From assembly GCF_002514735.1 (NCBI RefSeq), contig NZ_NBWU01000001.1:496001-560000 (forward strand): a DNA stretch of 64,000 nt. Direction: 5' to 3'. Position numbers and translations under genes: made by a program. The notes below the pieces were generated by a model, which worked only from the letters and a program-made list of their open reading frames with translations, did no database searches and was not told the origin of the DNA. Within the stretch, counting starts at the first letter, position 1, and each line of letters opens with the position of its first letter. The DNA comes from Sediminicola luteus. GTDB lineage: Bacteria > Bacteroidota > Bacteroidia > Flavobacteriales > Flavobacteriaceae. Positions 28,801 to 36,600 of the stretch are shown here, one piece after another.

Positions 28801-28807
28801 TTACTAA
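22832..28807 (+). CDS. giant T9SS-secreted adhesin, cadherin-like and TSP3 calcium repeats
   Basis: This 1991-residue protein is predicted to be exported by the type IX system and displayed on the surface. Layout: signal peptide 1-23 (MNRKIS... GQ); residues about 40-330 beta-rich, with a concanavalin/LamG-like block ('HAEVGFIFRKKDNDNFYAYI'); 510-720 PKD/Ig-like; 815-1105 cadherin/VCBS-like domains ('VNVLFNDAYD', 'TNDVEPDGDTLVYHL'); about 1106-1900 thrombospondin type-3-like D-x-D-x-D-G calcium loops, including 18 near-identical 35-residue units (1132-1761); and 1909-1991 a gliding-motility-associated type-B sorting domain (FTPNGDGVND, VYNRWGHQVF, PAGSYLYVIELG). It begins 5 bases after the DUF4347-like gene and ends 9 bases before a SprF-like gene. 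Ca-dependent adhesion is inferred. Confidence 0.88.
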   Translation: MNRKISLLGILIFLFSYATVLGQVNMTVTQGPNIDVMVTVGTANVSLLTFEDDLETALNNQGIPLGKLRVEAFERTTISSDQADASDIFNSWNKMDFDGTEPPNRARNSGNYTGDFFSFDSNTNQVSADYVSRRGSVYGVAMYDPTGNISNGIISSTFGLNGAPGQHAEVGFIFRKKDNDNFYAYIIDNHTYCGNLQNYANGDGYPAEAIIKVENGVKTIMAVNTNSTRSGTAPYGWDGNRGDMFAAYYDGQVIDFKIEMNDDTIKISRKGGGGDAGTDWIEVFNITDTTHDSGSYGFYVHEQSGAYFQNIAIEKRKLRAFKNVLQEPQWRNSAMRFNVNLDDLEVADFNNDTDLSEILTRTINEDIHYIGWGTNTNQAQFERFVSQNNNKGTFVNRSQDNYSSWINALAQYIASQYQTGTVTAGDYFIAGTSVEINVTPPEMKTNTANASYPNGRWKIDHNESFFPNDAGKVSWHDQYLEDVPTLYEKPGEYTFSFQDQPTTPTKLFFHRRPMARFTFNAGTGAITNESFDLDGGANNGIAQSVWKWKQVDANSENNWNTGAFNYASAPNGEYLVMLEVQDHQGVWSAPYSIFVEKTGAAPTGSDLPVAQFTMQPDEMKTYTGDSMTASIIDNSYDPYGRTIDQTEWTVTKQTVDNNGDLIETQIYTGATAMTDFSGQNTESADYLVQLRVRTNTGIWSDPYTRTLTINHDPTPPTITALPADGSVTTNDDIQITVKDNFGGSGFDVHRYHLSANSSPAANDSGEWSSWNNTSNPTYAFRSGGNGQYIHIQGRDIAGNVKTSSFGPFNVTLILGAEDDLVLTNEDTVTAPVNVLFNDAYDTSGTPTVSIVSQGSKGNAIVNGSNEVVYTPNANENGTDTITYRIEQAGSSAQAQITVSIEAVDDPPVSNDDTFSVDEGASLNENVATNDVEPDGDTLVYHLVSNPSNAANFTFNNDGTFSYEHDDSETLSDSFTYNFEDANSFSSNATVSLTINPLNDLPTGADASFDAIENITFTVGSSPFNFTDVDPGDTLKGIRIVSIPDSGNLTDTNTLGNGAVVTNLANLRYVPATDAFGAALTSFTFKVIDQVDGESTATYTMTINILEDTDGDGDPDTTDTDDDDDGTPDVDDAFPKDDQEDTDTDGDGTGDNADTDDDDDGTPDVDDAFPKDDQEDTDTDGDGTGDNADTDDDDDGTPDVDDAFPKDDQEDTDTDGDGTGDNADTDDDNDGTPDVDDAFPKDDQEDTDTDGDGTGDNADTDDDDDGTPDVDDAFPKDDQEDTDTDGDGTGDNADTDDDNDGTPDVDDAFPKDDQEDTDTDGDGTGDNADTDDDNDGTPDVDDAFPKDDQEDTDTDGDGTGDNADTDDDDDGTPDSEDAFPKDDQEDTDTDGDGTGDNADTDDDNDGTPDSEDAFPKDDQEDTDTDGDGTGDNADTDDDDDGTPDEDDAFPKDDQEDTDTDGDGTGDNADTDDDNDGTPDIDDAFPKDDQEDTDTDGDGTGDNADTDDDDDGTPDEDDAFPKDDQEDTDTDGDGTGDNADTDDDNDGTPDVDDAFPKDDQEDTDTDGDGTGDNADTDDDNDGTPDVDDAFPKDDQEDTDTDGDGTGDNADSDDDNDGTSDSEDAFPKDDQEDTDTDGDGTGDNADTDDDNDGTSDSEDAFPKDDQEDTDTDGDGTGDNADTDDDNDGTSDSEDAFPKDDQEDTDTDGDGTGDNADNDDDNDGTPDSEDAFPKDDQEDTDTDGDGTGDNADTDDDNDGTPDSDDAFPLDASEDADADNDGTGDNADTDDDNDGTTDTDTDGDNVGDNVDTDDDNDGVPDAEDAFPLDPNEHLDTDGDGTGDNADADDDNDGYSDEIEITHGTDSKDPDSNPLDTDKDGQPDSVDNDDDNDGVADSLDDFPLQKEPSLKPAEAFTPNGDGVNDFWVIPGLDNYPNAKVSVYNRWGHQVFSKINYRGDWNGTFEGKSDKLPAGSYLYVIELGQGKAPQQGWLFINY
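26225..28114 (+). repeat. 18 in-phase tandem 105-bp repeats in the adhesin gene
   Basis: Starting at the GCC of the first AFPKDDQED, the unit AFPKDDQED-TDTDGDGTGDNADTDDD-x-DGTPDxDD repeats 18 times with no length change (18 x 105 = 1890 bp, checked at both ends). Units differ only at a few positions (DDDDD/DDDND, VDD/SED/EDD/IDD, TPD/TSD). Synonymous differences are frequent. Adjacent pairs 9+10 and 11+12 look like a 210-bp duplication. Confidence 0.95.
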
Positions 28808-28816
28808 ACCATAACC

Positions 28817-29701
28817 ATGAAAACCAAACATTTCGCCTTTGGCATACTCTATATCCTGACCACCTGGATCATCAGGGCGCAGCAGGACACCAACTATAGT
28901 TTCTATAACTATAATATGAACCTGGTCAACCCCGCCTATGCCGGGGTAGACCAACAGACCAAACTCGGACTCAACCTACGTAGCCAATGGGCCAGCGTTC
29001 AAGGGGCACCGGAGACCCAAAGCCTTTTCTTTGGCATGCCCGTGGGCAACAACCTTGGGGTGGGCGTCAGCCTGATCAACGACAAGACCTTTGTCGAGGA
29101 CCAACTGAACATCAATGCCGATTTCTCGTACAAATTACAACTAGGGGCCGCCCATGAGATCTATTTCGGGCTCAAGGCCGGTATACACTCCTACGATGTA
29201 AATACCGACGGGTTACAGGTATACGACGTGGTACCCGATCCCTCGCTTACCGACCTAAGTGGCAGACTCACCCCCAACGTAGGTGTGGGGGCCCTGTTGA
29301 AGCACGACGATTACTTTGTAAGCTTTTCGGTTCCCAAACTGCTTAAACCCGACAGGGTAGAGTTCCAAGACGGTCAGGCCCGTATGGGTATTGATCGAAT
29401 ACATATGTACCTATCGGCAGGTTATGAATTCTACCTTAGCCCCGCGCTTACCCTTAGGCCTACCACCATGGTAAGGCATGTAGAGAACGCACCCCTATCG
29501 GTAGATCTGACACCGGTATTGCAGATCAATGAAAAATTCGACCTCGGTCTTTCGTACCGTTGGGACGAGAGCATGGCTTTTCTGTTCGTGTTCAAGACCG
29601 ACTGGCTACAGGCAGGCTATGCCTACGAATCGGCATTCGAAAGTCCGGTTCGCAATGCCGAGAACGGCACCCATGAACTGTTGTTTAACATCACTTTTTA
29701 G
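28817..29701 (+). CDS. PorP/SprF-family type IX secretion outer-membrane partner
   Basis: This 294-residue protein has a signal peptide (cleavage near IRAQ) followed by the PorP/SprF hallmark 'YNMNLVNPAYAG', then 'LGLNLRSQWASVQGAPETQS' and a series of amphipathic strands ending in a C-terminal aromatic (FNITF), as expected of an outer-membrane beta-barrel. In Flavobacterium johnsoniae the sprF product is needed for secretion or attachment of the adhesin SprB encoded beside it. By analogy this protein should serve the adhesin just upstream, which carries the type-B signal that needs such partners. The gene is markedly GC-rich (35 of 60 bases at 29041-29100), unlike the start of the unit. Confidence 0.88.
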   Translation: MKTKHFAFGILYILTTWIIRAQQDTNYSFYNYNMNLVNPAYAGVDQQTKLGLNLRSQWASVQGAPETQSLFFGMPVGNNLGVGVSLINDKTFVEDQLNINADFSYKLQLGAAHEIYFGLKAGIHSYDVNTDGLQVYDVVPDPSLTDLSGRLTPNVGVGALLKHDDYFVSFSVPKLLKPDRVEFQDGQARMGIDRIHMYLSAGYEFYLSPALTLRPTTMVRHVENAPLSVDLTPVLQINEKFDLGLSYRWDESMAFLFVFKTDWLQAGYAYESAFESPVRNAENGTHELLFNITF

Positions 29702-29915
29702 ATAAGAACCTCTTTAAGTTCTTCAAGACCTATATAATTCTGTGTTTATTTTGGAAGATGGCAGGAATACCCGTTATGCTGTGGGAGCGTAGCGGGGTTC
29801 CTCATTTATAACCCTTTTCAAAATTCAAAATGGAAGATTTCTTGGCCCTGATGATTATCACAGCCGGGAAAACCCTAACCTAAGGCCAAAAAAGCCCTGC
29901 ATTTCATTTAGGCAC

Positions 29916-30302
29916 TGTACCTCGAAACCCCCACGTACACATTACCGGGCATAAATAAAGCCCCTGCCTTTCTTCAAGACCTTGTACCTTGGGCGGCCTA
30001 GGGATCTCGGTGAACCCACTTCCCTCGACATAAAAAAAGCCACGCAATTCTGCCGAGCCATGTACCTTGTGTGGCCCCGAAGCATCGGGGGAACCCACAC
30101 TTTAGTTTAACCCATAAAAAAACCGCAATCCCGCCGAGTCTTGTACCGTGAATGGCCCAAGAATCTCGGGGAATCCAATCCTTTTGACATAAAAAAGCCA
30201 CAGATAGCCGCGAAGCTTTGTACCTTGGGTGGCCCCGAAACATCGAGGGAACCCTCACTCCAATTTGGCCCATAAAAAAACCTCGCAAAAGCGAGGTTTA
30301 AA
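29916..30302 (-). repeat. five decayed tandem copies of the tRNA-Leu 3' end
   Basis: The sequence that ends the intact tRNA gene (AGTACCTTGGGTGGGAATCG..., + strand from 30302) recurs in degenerate form with its TGTACC at 29916, 29983, 30061, 30142 and 30219, so spacings are 67, 78, 81, 77 and 83 bases. Each copy carries a T-arm-like segment (GGAACCCACACT or variants) and an A-run (CATAAAAAA), which is a T-run on the tRNA strand. Similarity falls with distance from the tRNA. Several copies contain a new small hairpin, for example CCCCGA-agca-TCGGGG at 30075-30090. No open frame here looks like a gene. This explains most of the 600-base gap from 29702 to 30303. Confidence 0.7.
30274..30299 (-). 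terminator. intrinsic terminator of tRNA-Leu
   Basis: The stem AACCTCGC / GCGAGGTT with an AAAA loop is followed by a run of T on the - strand. It starts 5 bases after the 3' end of the tRNA. Confidence 0.85.
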
Positions 30303-30303
30303 G

Positions 30304-30384
30304 TACCTTGGGTGGGAATCGAACCCACACTCCAAAGGAACTGGATTTTGAATCCAGCGCGTCTACCAATTCCGCCACCAAGGC
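30304..30384 (-). tRNA. tRNA-Leu (anticodon CAA)
   Basis: Read on the - strand, the 81 bases fold as a complete class II tRNA. They have the acceptor GCCTTGG / CCAAGGT (first pair G-U) with discriminator A, the D-arm GCGGAATTGGTAGACGC, the anticodon stem CTGGA / TCCAG with loop TTCAAAA giving anticodon CAA, a short variable arm, and the T-arm GTGGG-TTCGATT-CCCAC. CCA is not encoded. Confidence 0.95.
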
Positions 30385-30442
30385 AACTGGGAGTGCAAAA
30401 GTAACCATGTTTTTTTATTTGCAAAACAAAAAAGGGAATAAA

Positions 30443-30476
30443 TTGCGACCCCATCCCAAATAAATGTCTACATTTG
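30443..30476 (+). promoter_or_regulatory. promoter of prs-rplY (TTG-N23-TACATTTG)
   Basis: The exact -7 element TACATTTG lies at 30469-30476, with TTG at 30443-30445 as a possible -33. The spacing of 23 is slightly long. The leader to the prs start is about 50 bases. Confidence 0.45.
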
Positions 30477-30531
30477 CACGGCCTTTCAAAGAAAGGATGG
30501 TCGTTAAGATACCCAACAACAATCGATTAAG

Positions 30532-31473
30532 ATGTCTTACAGAGTCCCGGAACCTAAATTTTTTGGCTGTACACAGAGTATGGTCTTAGCTGAAAAAATC
30601 GCCATGGCCTACGGTGTTACCCTAGGTAAAGTGAAATTTTCCCGCTATAGCGATGGTGAATTCCAGCCTTCTTTTGAAGAGTCGGTTCGTGGGGCCCGTA
30701 TCTTTATCATCGGGTCTACCAATCCGAGTTCCGAAAACCTTATGGAAATGTTGTTGATGCTCGATGCGGCCAAAAGGGCTTCTGCACGACATATTACCGC
30801 CGTTTTACCTTATTTTGGTTGGGCGCGTCAAGACCGTAAAGACAAACCCCGTGTACCGATTGCTGCCAAAATGGTGGCGAAAATGCTGGAAACCGCTGGG
30901 GCTACACGTATCATTACCATGGATTTGCATGCCGATCAAATCCAAGGGTTCTTTGAAAAGCCCGTCGATCATTTATTTGCCTCCACCCTTTTTCTTCCCT
31001 ATTTAAAGAAATTGGAATTGGATAACCTGACCATAGCATCGCCCGATATGGGGGGATCTAAAAGGGCCTATGCTTATGCCAAGGCTCTGGAGTCTGATGT
31101 GGTTATCTGTTACAAACAACGCGCCAAGGCCAATGTGATTTCACATATGGAACTGATTGGCGATGTGCAAGGTAAAAATGTGGTTTTGGTAGACGATATG
31201 GTAGATACCGCTGGTACCTTGACCAAGGCTGCCGACCTTATGATGGAAAGGGGCGCCTTAAGTGTTAGGGCGATTACCACCCACGCCTTGTTATCGGGTG
31301 AGGCCTATGAGCGTATCGAAAATTCACAACTAAAAGAACTGATCGTAACCGACTCCATTCCGTTACGAAAAGAAAGCGATAAAATAGAAGTATTGAGCTG
31401 TGCCAACCTCTTTGCCGATGTTATGCATAGGGTACACAACAACACCTCGATCAGCTCTAAATTTTTAATGTAA
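30532..31473 (+). CDS. prs: ribose-phosphate pyrophosphokinase
   Basis: This 313-residue enzyme makes PRPP from ribose 5-phosphate and ATP for nucleotide, histidine and tryptophan synthesis. All class I features are visible: '[20 protein letters not shown]', the ATP/Mg motif '[13 protein letters not shown]', the '[12 protein letters not shown]' stretch and the PRPP loop '[14 protein letters not shown]'. The length is standard. It is followed after 22 bases by rplY, the common Bacteroidota arrangement prs-rplY-pth, which ties precursor supply to translation genes. Confidence 0.95.
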   Translation: MSYRVPEPKFFGCTQSMVLAEKIAMAYGVTLGKVKFSRYSDGEFQPSFEESVRGARIFIIGSTNPSSENLMEMLLMLDAAKRASARHITAVLPYFGWARQDRKDKPRVPIAAKMVAKMLETAGATRIITMDLHADQIQGFFEKPVDHLFASTLFLPYLKKLELDNLTIASPDMGGSKRAYAYAKALESDVVICYKQRAKANVISHMELIGDVQGKNVVLVDDMVDTAGTLTKAADLMMERGALSVRAITTHALLSGEAYERIENSQLKELIVTDSIPLRKESDKIEVLSCANLFADVMHRVHNNTSISSKFLM

Positions 31474-31495
31474 ATTAATTCACATAAATAGACAA

Positions 31496-32095
31496 ATGAA
31501 GTCAATTACAATCAAAGGATCCGTAAGAGAAAGCGTGGGCAAAAAGGCAACTAAGGCCCTACGTAATGCTGAAATGGTCCCTTGCGTGTTATACGGAGGG
31601 GAAAAGCCAATGCACTTTTCAGCACCTGAACTAGCTTTTAAAAGCTTGGTGTACACCCCAAACGCGCATACCGTTGTCGTTGATTTGGATAATGGCGAAA
31701 AGATCAATGCCGTTTTGCAAGACATTCAGTTCCACCCAGTAACCGACCGTATCTTGCACATCGACTTTTACCAATTGTTCGATGACAAGGCCGTTACCAT
31801 GGATATTCCTGTTATTTTGGAAGGTAACTCTCCAGGGGTTATGAACGGTGGTAACATGATCTTTAGAAAGCGCAAGCTTAGTGTTAAGGCCCTACCAGGT
31901 CAATTGCCAGACAATATCAAAGTTGATATTTCCGAGTTAAAGATAGGTGGTAAAGTGTATGTTGCCGATGTAAAAAGCGAAGACTACACTTTCCTTCACC
32001 CAGACAACACCGTAATCGTACAGGTGAAAACCTCTAGGAATGCCGTGGCGCAGACCGATGAAGAAGAAGAGGAAACCGAAGCTGCTGCCGAATAA
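31496..32095 (+). CDS. rplY: 50S ribosomal protein L25 (CTC form)
   Basis: This 199-residue protein is the long, two-domain L25/TL5/CTC form that binds 5S rRNA in the large subunit. The N-terminal L25 domain starts '[20 protein letters not shown]' and contains 'VPCVLYGG' and 'HIDFYQLF'. The C-terminal beta domain includes '[15 protein letters not shown]'. The acidic tail ([11 protein letters not shown]) is typical of Bacteroidota. A strong terminator follows at 32115, although pth downstream is on the same strand. Confidence 0.95.
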   Translation: MKSITIKGSVRESVGKKATKALRNAEMVPCVLYGGEKPMHFSAPELAFKSLVYTPNAHTVVVDLDNGEKINAVLQDIQFHPVTDRILHIDFYQLFDDKAVTMDIPVILEGNSPGVMNGGNMIFRKRKLSVKALPGQLPDNIKVDISELKIGGKVYVADVKSEDYTFLHPDNTVIVQVKTSRNAVAQTDEEEEETEAAAE

Positions 32096-32114
32096 GCAGA
32101 AATCGTATAGTTTT

Positions 32115-32151
32115 AAAAGCATCCCGCCCGAAAGGGTTTTGGGATGCTTTT
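32115..32151 (+). terminator. intrinsic terminator after rplY
   Basis: The 11-bp stem AAAAGCATCCC / GGGATGCTTTT runs straight into a T-run. The loop is 15 bases. Confidence 0.88.
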
Positions 32152-32233
32152 GTATTTTTGGCCCAAACCGTATGTAACCCCTCCGAAGACCGACCCACTT
32201 TTGGGCCCCGGAAGGCAACCAATACCGAAGCTT

Positions 32234-32860
32234 ATGGGCATTTGGAAAAGACTATTTGGCAAACCTAAAACACTACTTACCGAAAACGACCCCATGAAAA
32301 AATTCTTGATCGTTGGCCTCGGCAATATCGGGGCCGAATATGCAGAAACCCGACACAATATCGGCTTCAAGGTACTCGACCAATTGGCAAAAAAGGAAGA
32401 CTTGAGCTTTGCCACCCAAAAACTAGGCGACCTCACCACTTTTAAAATAAAAGGAAGAACCGCATTGTTACTTAAGCCCAGCACCTATATGAACCGTAGC
32501 GGCAAGGCCATTAAATTTTGGTTGGACAAGGAGAAAATCCCCATGGAAAACCTCTTAGTCATTACCGACGACATCAACCTACCTTTTGGTACCATTCGCA
32601 TTAAGGGTAAAGGAAGCGATGGGGGCCATAACGGACTTAAAGACACCCAACTTTTCTTGAACACTACCAAATACAACCGATTTAGGTTTGGCGTGGGGGC
32701 CGATTTTAGCCAAGGAAGACAGGTAGACTATGTTTTAGGCGCCTGGAACCCTGAAGAGGAAGCAGCCATTCCAGAACGCCTTGAACGGGCCTCTGAAGTG
32801 ATAAAATCATTTATGTTGGCCGGTATGGCCCGTACCATGAACCAGTATAACAATACCTGA
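32234..32860 (+). CDS. pth: peptidyl-tRNA hydrolase
   Basis: This 208-residue enzyme recycles peptidyl-tRNA released from stalled ribosomes. The core begins MKKFLIVGLGNIG and has the catalytic His41 in 'ETRHNIGF', with 'KPSTYMNRSG', 'DDINLPFG' and 'GGHNGLKD' following, so the active site is complete. The start at 32234 adds a 20-residue basic leader (MGIWKRLFGKPKTLL...) as in other flavobacterial homologues. ATG 32294 would give the classical short form. The rplY terminator lies between it and the upstream gene, so it may rely on readthrough or an unseen promoter. Confidence 0.92.
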   Translation: MGIWKRLFGKPKTLLTENDPMKKFLIVGLGNIGAEYAETRHNIGFKVLDQLAKKEDLSFATQKLGDLTTFKIKGRTALLLKPSTYMNRSGKAIKFWLDKEKIPMENLLVITDDINLPFGTIRIKGKGSDGGHNGLKDTQLFLNTTKYNRFRFGVGADFSQGRQVDYVLGAWNPEEEAAIPERLERASEVIKSFMLAGMARTMNQYNNT

Positions 32861-32871
32861 CTTGTAAGGAC

Positions 32872-32922
32872 GAGGTTCGAAGTACGAAGTTGGAGGTACG
32901 AGGAATGTATGAGGTTCGAAGT
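32872..32922. repeat. short direct repeat GAGGTTCGAAGT
   Basis: The 12-base word GAGGTTCGAAGT occurs at 32872-32883 and 32911-32922, with related words (CGAAGTACGAAGTTGGAGG) between. It lies in the gap between the convergent pth and lipoprotein genes. A similar string (GGACGAAGTTGGAAACACGA) occurs near 43778. Its role is unknown. Confidence 0.5.
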
Positions 32923-32970
32923 TTGTACTTCACAAAAGAAACCTTAAACATTGTAAACCAGACAACCTAT

Positions 32971-33672
32971 CTAATTCACTCGGAACTCGAAAACAGCCGA
33001 TTTAGACTTGTTACCTGCCGAGTCTTTGGTCTGTACCTGCCAAAAATAAGTTGTGCCGGTATTAACAACGGCCTTATACTCTACCGCGTTAGGCCCAATG
33101 GCAACCAGAAGGTTTTGGGGTGGGTCTTGGGTATCAAGAAACACATCCAACCCTATTATATCGTTATCAACATCCCCAGCTTTCCAACGCAATATAACCT
33201 CATTATTGGCATCGCGGCTCACTGCACTACCCGATTTAGGATAAACGGCACTGGCCGGAAATGGTATCCGATTCTCGGTAACCGCTCCTTCATTGAAGAA
33301 AAACCATTTTTCACTAATAGCCGTTTCCGTGACCTCTTGATTTTTTGAAGTAACCGTCCACTCGTAGCCAGCCCCTTTTTTAAGATCCAAACTAGCCGAG
33401 GTGGTTGAGACCGTGGTTTTCTGGGTATCGAAATTATTTTGAAGGTTGGTAACCACCAACTCGTAAGAATCGGTATTGGCGGCCGTATTCCATTGAAAAG
33501 TTACCCTTGAGGTAATGTCGGAAACATCCTCACCCGTAGTACACTCCGAATTAGAAGCCGGAAACACAAGCGTCGCTGCAGATGGTGGTTGTGGCGGTGG
33601 TGGGTCGTCTTTACCACACCCAAAGGCCAAAAGCACCAATACCATGTATATTTTTACCTTATGTCTTATCAT
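32971..33672 (-). CDS. fibronectin-like lipoprotein coupled to the T9SS protease
   Basis: This 233-residue lipoprotein has a signal with a lipobox (LLAFGC, Cys19), a proline-rich linker (DDPPPPQPP) and two fibronectin/Ig-like domains. These contain 'VTFQWNTAANTDSYELVVTN' and 'TGTTYFWQVQTKDSAGNKS'. Its ATG overlaps the stop of the large protease gene (ATGA), so the two are translationally coupled. A partner or surface-anchoring role for the protease is inferred. No enzymatic motif is visible. Confidence 0.7.
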   Translation of the reverse strand: MIRHKVKIYMVLVLLAFGCGKDDPPPPQPPSAATLVFPASNSECTTGEDVSDITSRVTFQWNTAANTDSYELVVTNLQNNFDTQKTTVSTTSASLDLKKGAGYEWTVTSKNQEVTETAISEKWFFFNEGAVTENRIPFPASAVYPKSGSAVSRDANNEVILRWKAGDVDNDIIGLDVFLDTQDPPQNLLVAIGPNAVEYKAVVNTGTTYFWQVQTKDSAGNKSKSAVFEFRVN

Positions 33673-36600
33673 TGCCTTACCACTTTAAATAGCTTATCAA
33701 CCAATTCCGATTTAACCTTTACCACATACATCCCTTTGGGTAAATGGCCCATGGGCAAAGGCAAGGCCAGACTTTCTGCCGTCATTTCCTTGGAAAGGAC
33801 CAACTTGCCCGAAAGTGCATATACCTGAACCATTACCTTACCGGTACCGGAAGGCCCGAACAAGGTTGTGGCATCGGAAACGGGATTGGGTGCCAAAATA
33901 GGCTCCGTACCCTTAAAATAGGCCTTTTCAAATATGCCCTGGCAACTTAGGTCGGTATGCACCTTAACCAAGTTATAACCATCTTTTAAAGCCACCACTG
34001 CTTCTTTTCCACTGATTTCGGAAACGACCTGGCCATTCAACGAAATATAATAAATACCCGCCCCATCGAGCTGTAGGTCAAGGGTGCCCCCGTCCGCACT
34101 TAAATTGGTCAGTACACTTAACTCTTCGGGTTGGGTAACCACCAGTTCGAAACAACTGGCCTCGTAGGTATCGGCCCCATTGGTACCCGTGATACACAAG
34201 GTATAGGTACCTGCATTCAATTGATCCAAGTTTACCGTCTGGGTAAAATCGGTCTGGGTCGTATTGCCGTCCAAACTTAGACTGGCCGTATAGGCCATAG
34301 CGCTTGCTGCCTGTATACTAATGGCTCCATTATTAGCCGAAAAACAGGTTTCATTAGACACATTGATCGTAAAATGATCGTTGGCATAACGGAAGACCTG
34401 ACAGCCATTTACATCGACCTCGGCACCATCAGGGGTACCTAAACAAAGATCATCGCCATTATCCAAAACCCCATCGTTATCGGCATCGGGCGCCAATTCG
34501 CCTTCTACACAAAACTGCAACCCAAAACCATTCAAGGCACCCCCATCATTGGTTTCTTGATCTTTTACCTCCAGCACCCAAGTACCTTTGGTAAGCTCGC
34601 CCTGCAAGACCGATAACAAACCACTCGGTTTTACCTCCCCACTAATGGCCGGGTTGTCAGAACATACGATATCCAACCCACTATCGGTGAATACCGCATT
34701 AACATCAGCCGCTTCCGGGCAATTGCCGTTTAACAAGGTTACCTGGGTTCCTATGGGGGATGTAAGGGTTATCAAGAGGTCGGCCACATAGGTGTGATCG
34801 AGATCCACGGTTACCTTGATATCGGATATGGGCAGGTTCTGGGCAACATTCACATACGAACGAACCGTTGGGGTTCCGGTGGGCCTTATGGTCAGGGGTA
34901 AATCGGAAGCACTGTTCTGAAAACAACTGATTACAATGGTAGTAAACGTATTGGCGGCACCGAAAACCCCTTCCCCACAAGCGTTTTTGGGCTTGACCCG
35001 CCAAAAATATTGGGTCTGGGCCTCTAATTCATTGGGGGAATAAAAAGAGACATTAACGGTTTCTTCAGCGACCAAATCGGTAAAGGCCGCATCTTTGGCC
35101 AATTGCACCTCGTATTCCGTATAAATGGGATTGGCTTCCCATTCCAATCTTGGCAAAAGGGACACATCGGTGGCATTATCTGCCGGTAATAGTAGGTTAA
35201 CATCACTAAAATTGGCGTCGAGCACCTTAATTTGTATGGGAATCTCTTCGGTAACCGTTGCCGATACGGCTCTTACGGTAATATCGTATACCCCAGGAGT
35301 CACATTTACAGTATTGCCCAAAGTTAGATTTACGGGCGTATTGGTCGTGTTGGCCATGGCCGGACTAAAGACGGCACTCATATTGGCCGGAAGCCCTACT
35401 ACCTCAAAATTACTGGTCTCCGAAAAACCACTACCGGTTACATAATTGAAAGAAACCACAATATCGTCGGGCTGGCAACTCTCATGTGCCAAGGCATCGA
35501 ACTCCAGGGTTACCGCTGCTTCGTTTATTACGAAATCGGCGGCATTGACCGCTAAAAATATACCGTTATGCGCCTTGACCATAAATCGGGCCTGGGTAGC
35601 GGCCATCCCAGGTAATTGTACTTGGTACGAACCGTTATTGGGCACATTGGAGGCCAATTGGGTATCAAAGGTCTGACCACCATCCAAGGACAAATAAATA
35701 TCTACCCCACTGGTATTGACCTGACCTTGATCGGTACCGGCCACATCCCATTGTACCACGACCAAATCACCGGTATCAAAGCTTGTGGCCTCTGACTGTG
35801 AGCTTACCCGAAACGGACCGGCATTGGCATCTACGGTTACTACGACTTGGTCGCCTACCACCTGACCCCCTCCAGCAGCGTTATCGCGCAAGGTCACGGA
35901 GAAATCGAACTCCCGGGCTATGGTTGAAACCGTTTCCCAAGCCGTCCCTACCCCGGGATCGGTTTGGTTGAGTTCGCCCGCCAAGATGCGTTCCATTTTA
36001 GGAAAATACCGTTGCGGGGAAGTATTGGGCGGCAGTGATCTGAAATTGGCCCCTGCCGTGTTCTCGGGCCCAAAGGCCGATTTGGGCACCAAACCACTAT
36101 TGATCTGTTCCCAAGTATAGGTAAGTACATCTCCTGAATCTATATCACTGCCCGTAGCCGTTAACACAAAGGCGGTTCCGGCCGGAATGGTATGATCGGT
36201 ACCCCCATTGACCAGGGGCGGGTTATTAGTCAAAGGCGTAGTTTGGGCACAACTGGTGGTCGCCAAATAATCGGTCATTTGAGAGATGGAGACATAATGG
36301 AAATAGTCGTCGCCATTCGGGGCCACGTCGTGGCCACCGGTAATTCCGGCATAACCCATAATAGTGGAACCACTACCGGGCTCTACCTGAACCCCGGTAC
36401 CTTCCGAATCGAAAGACCAGGTATGGTTGGCACCGAACTGATGTCCCAGCTCATGGGCAAAGAAATCGATATCGAAAATATCGCCTTGGGGCGAAGAGCC
36501 CGAAGTATAGGCACTTCCTTTTTTACCATCTTGACAAATAGAACCGATAAATCCGGCATTACCATCGTCAGAACCTTGAAGCAACACTTGACCTACATCA

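Noticed and set aside
29904-30454. Three overlapping - strand open frames across the tRNA and its decayed copies
   Set aside because: Their translations contain the usual tRNA-derived strings (for example GSIPTQGT), repeated once per decayed copy, so they are by-products of the tRNA repeats.
32890-33348. + strand open frame of 152 codons antisense to the lipoprotein gene
   Set aside because: The - strand frame has a signal peptide, lipobox and domain pattern; the + frame has none of these.
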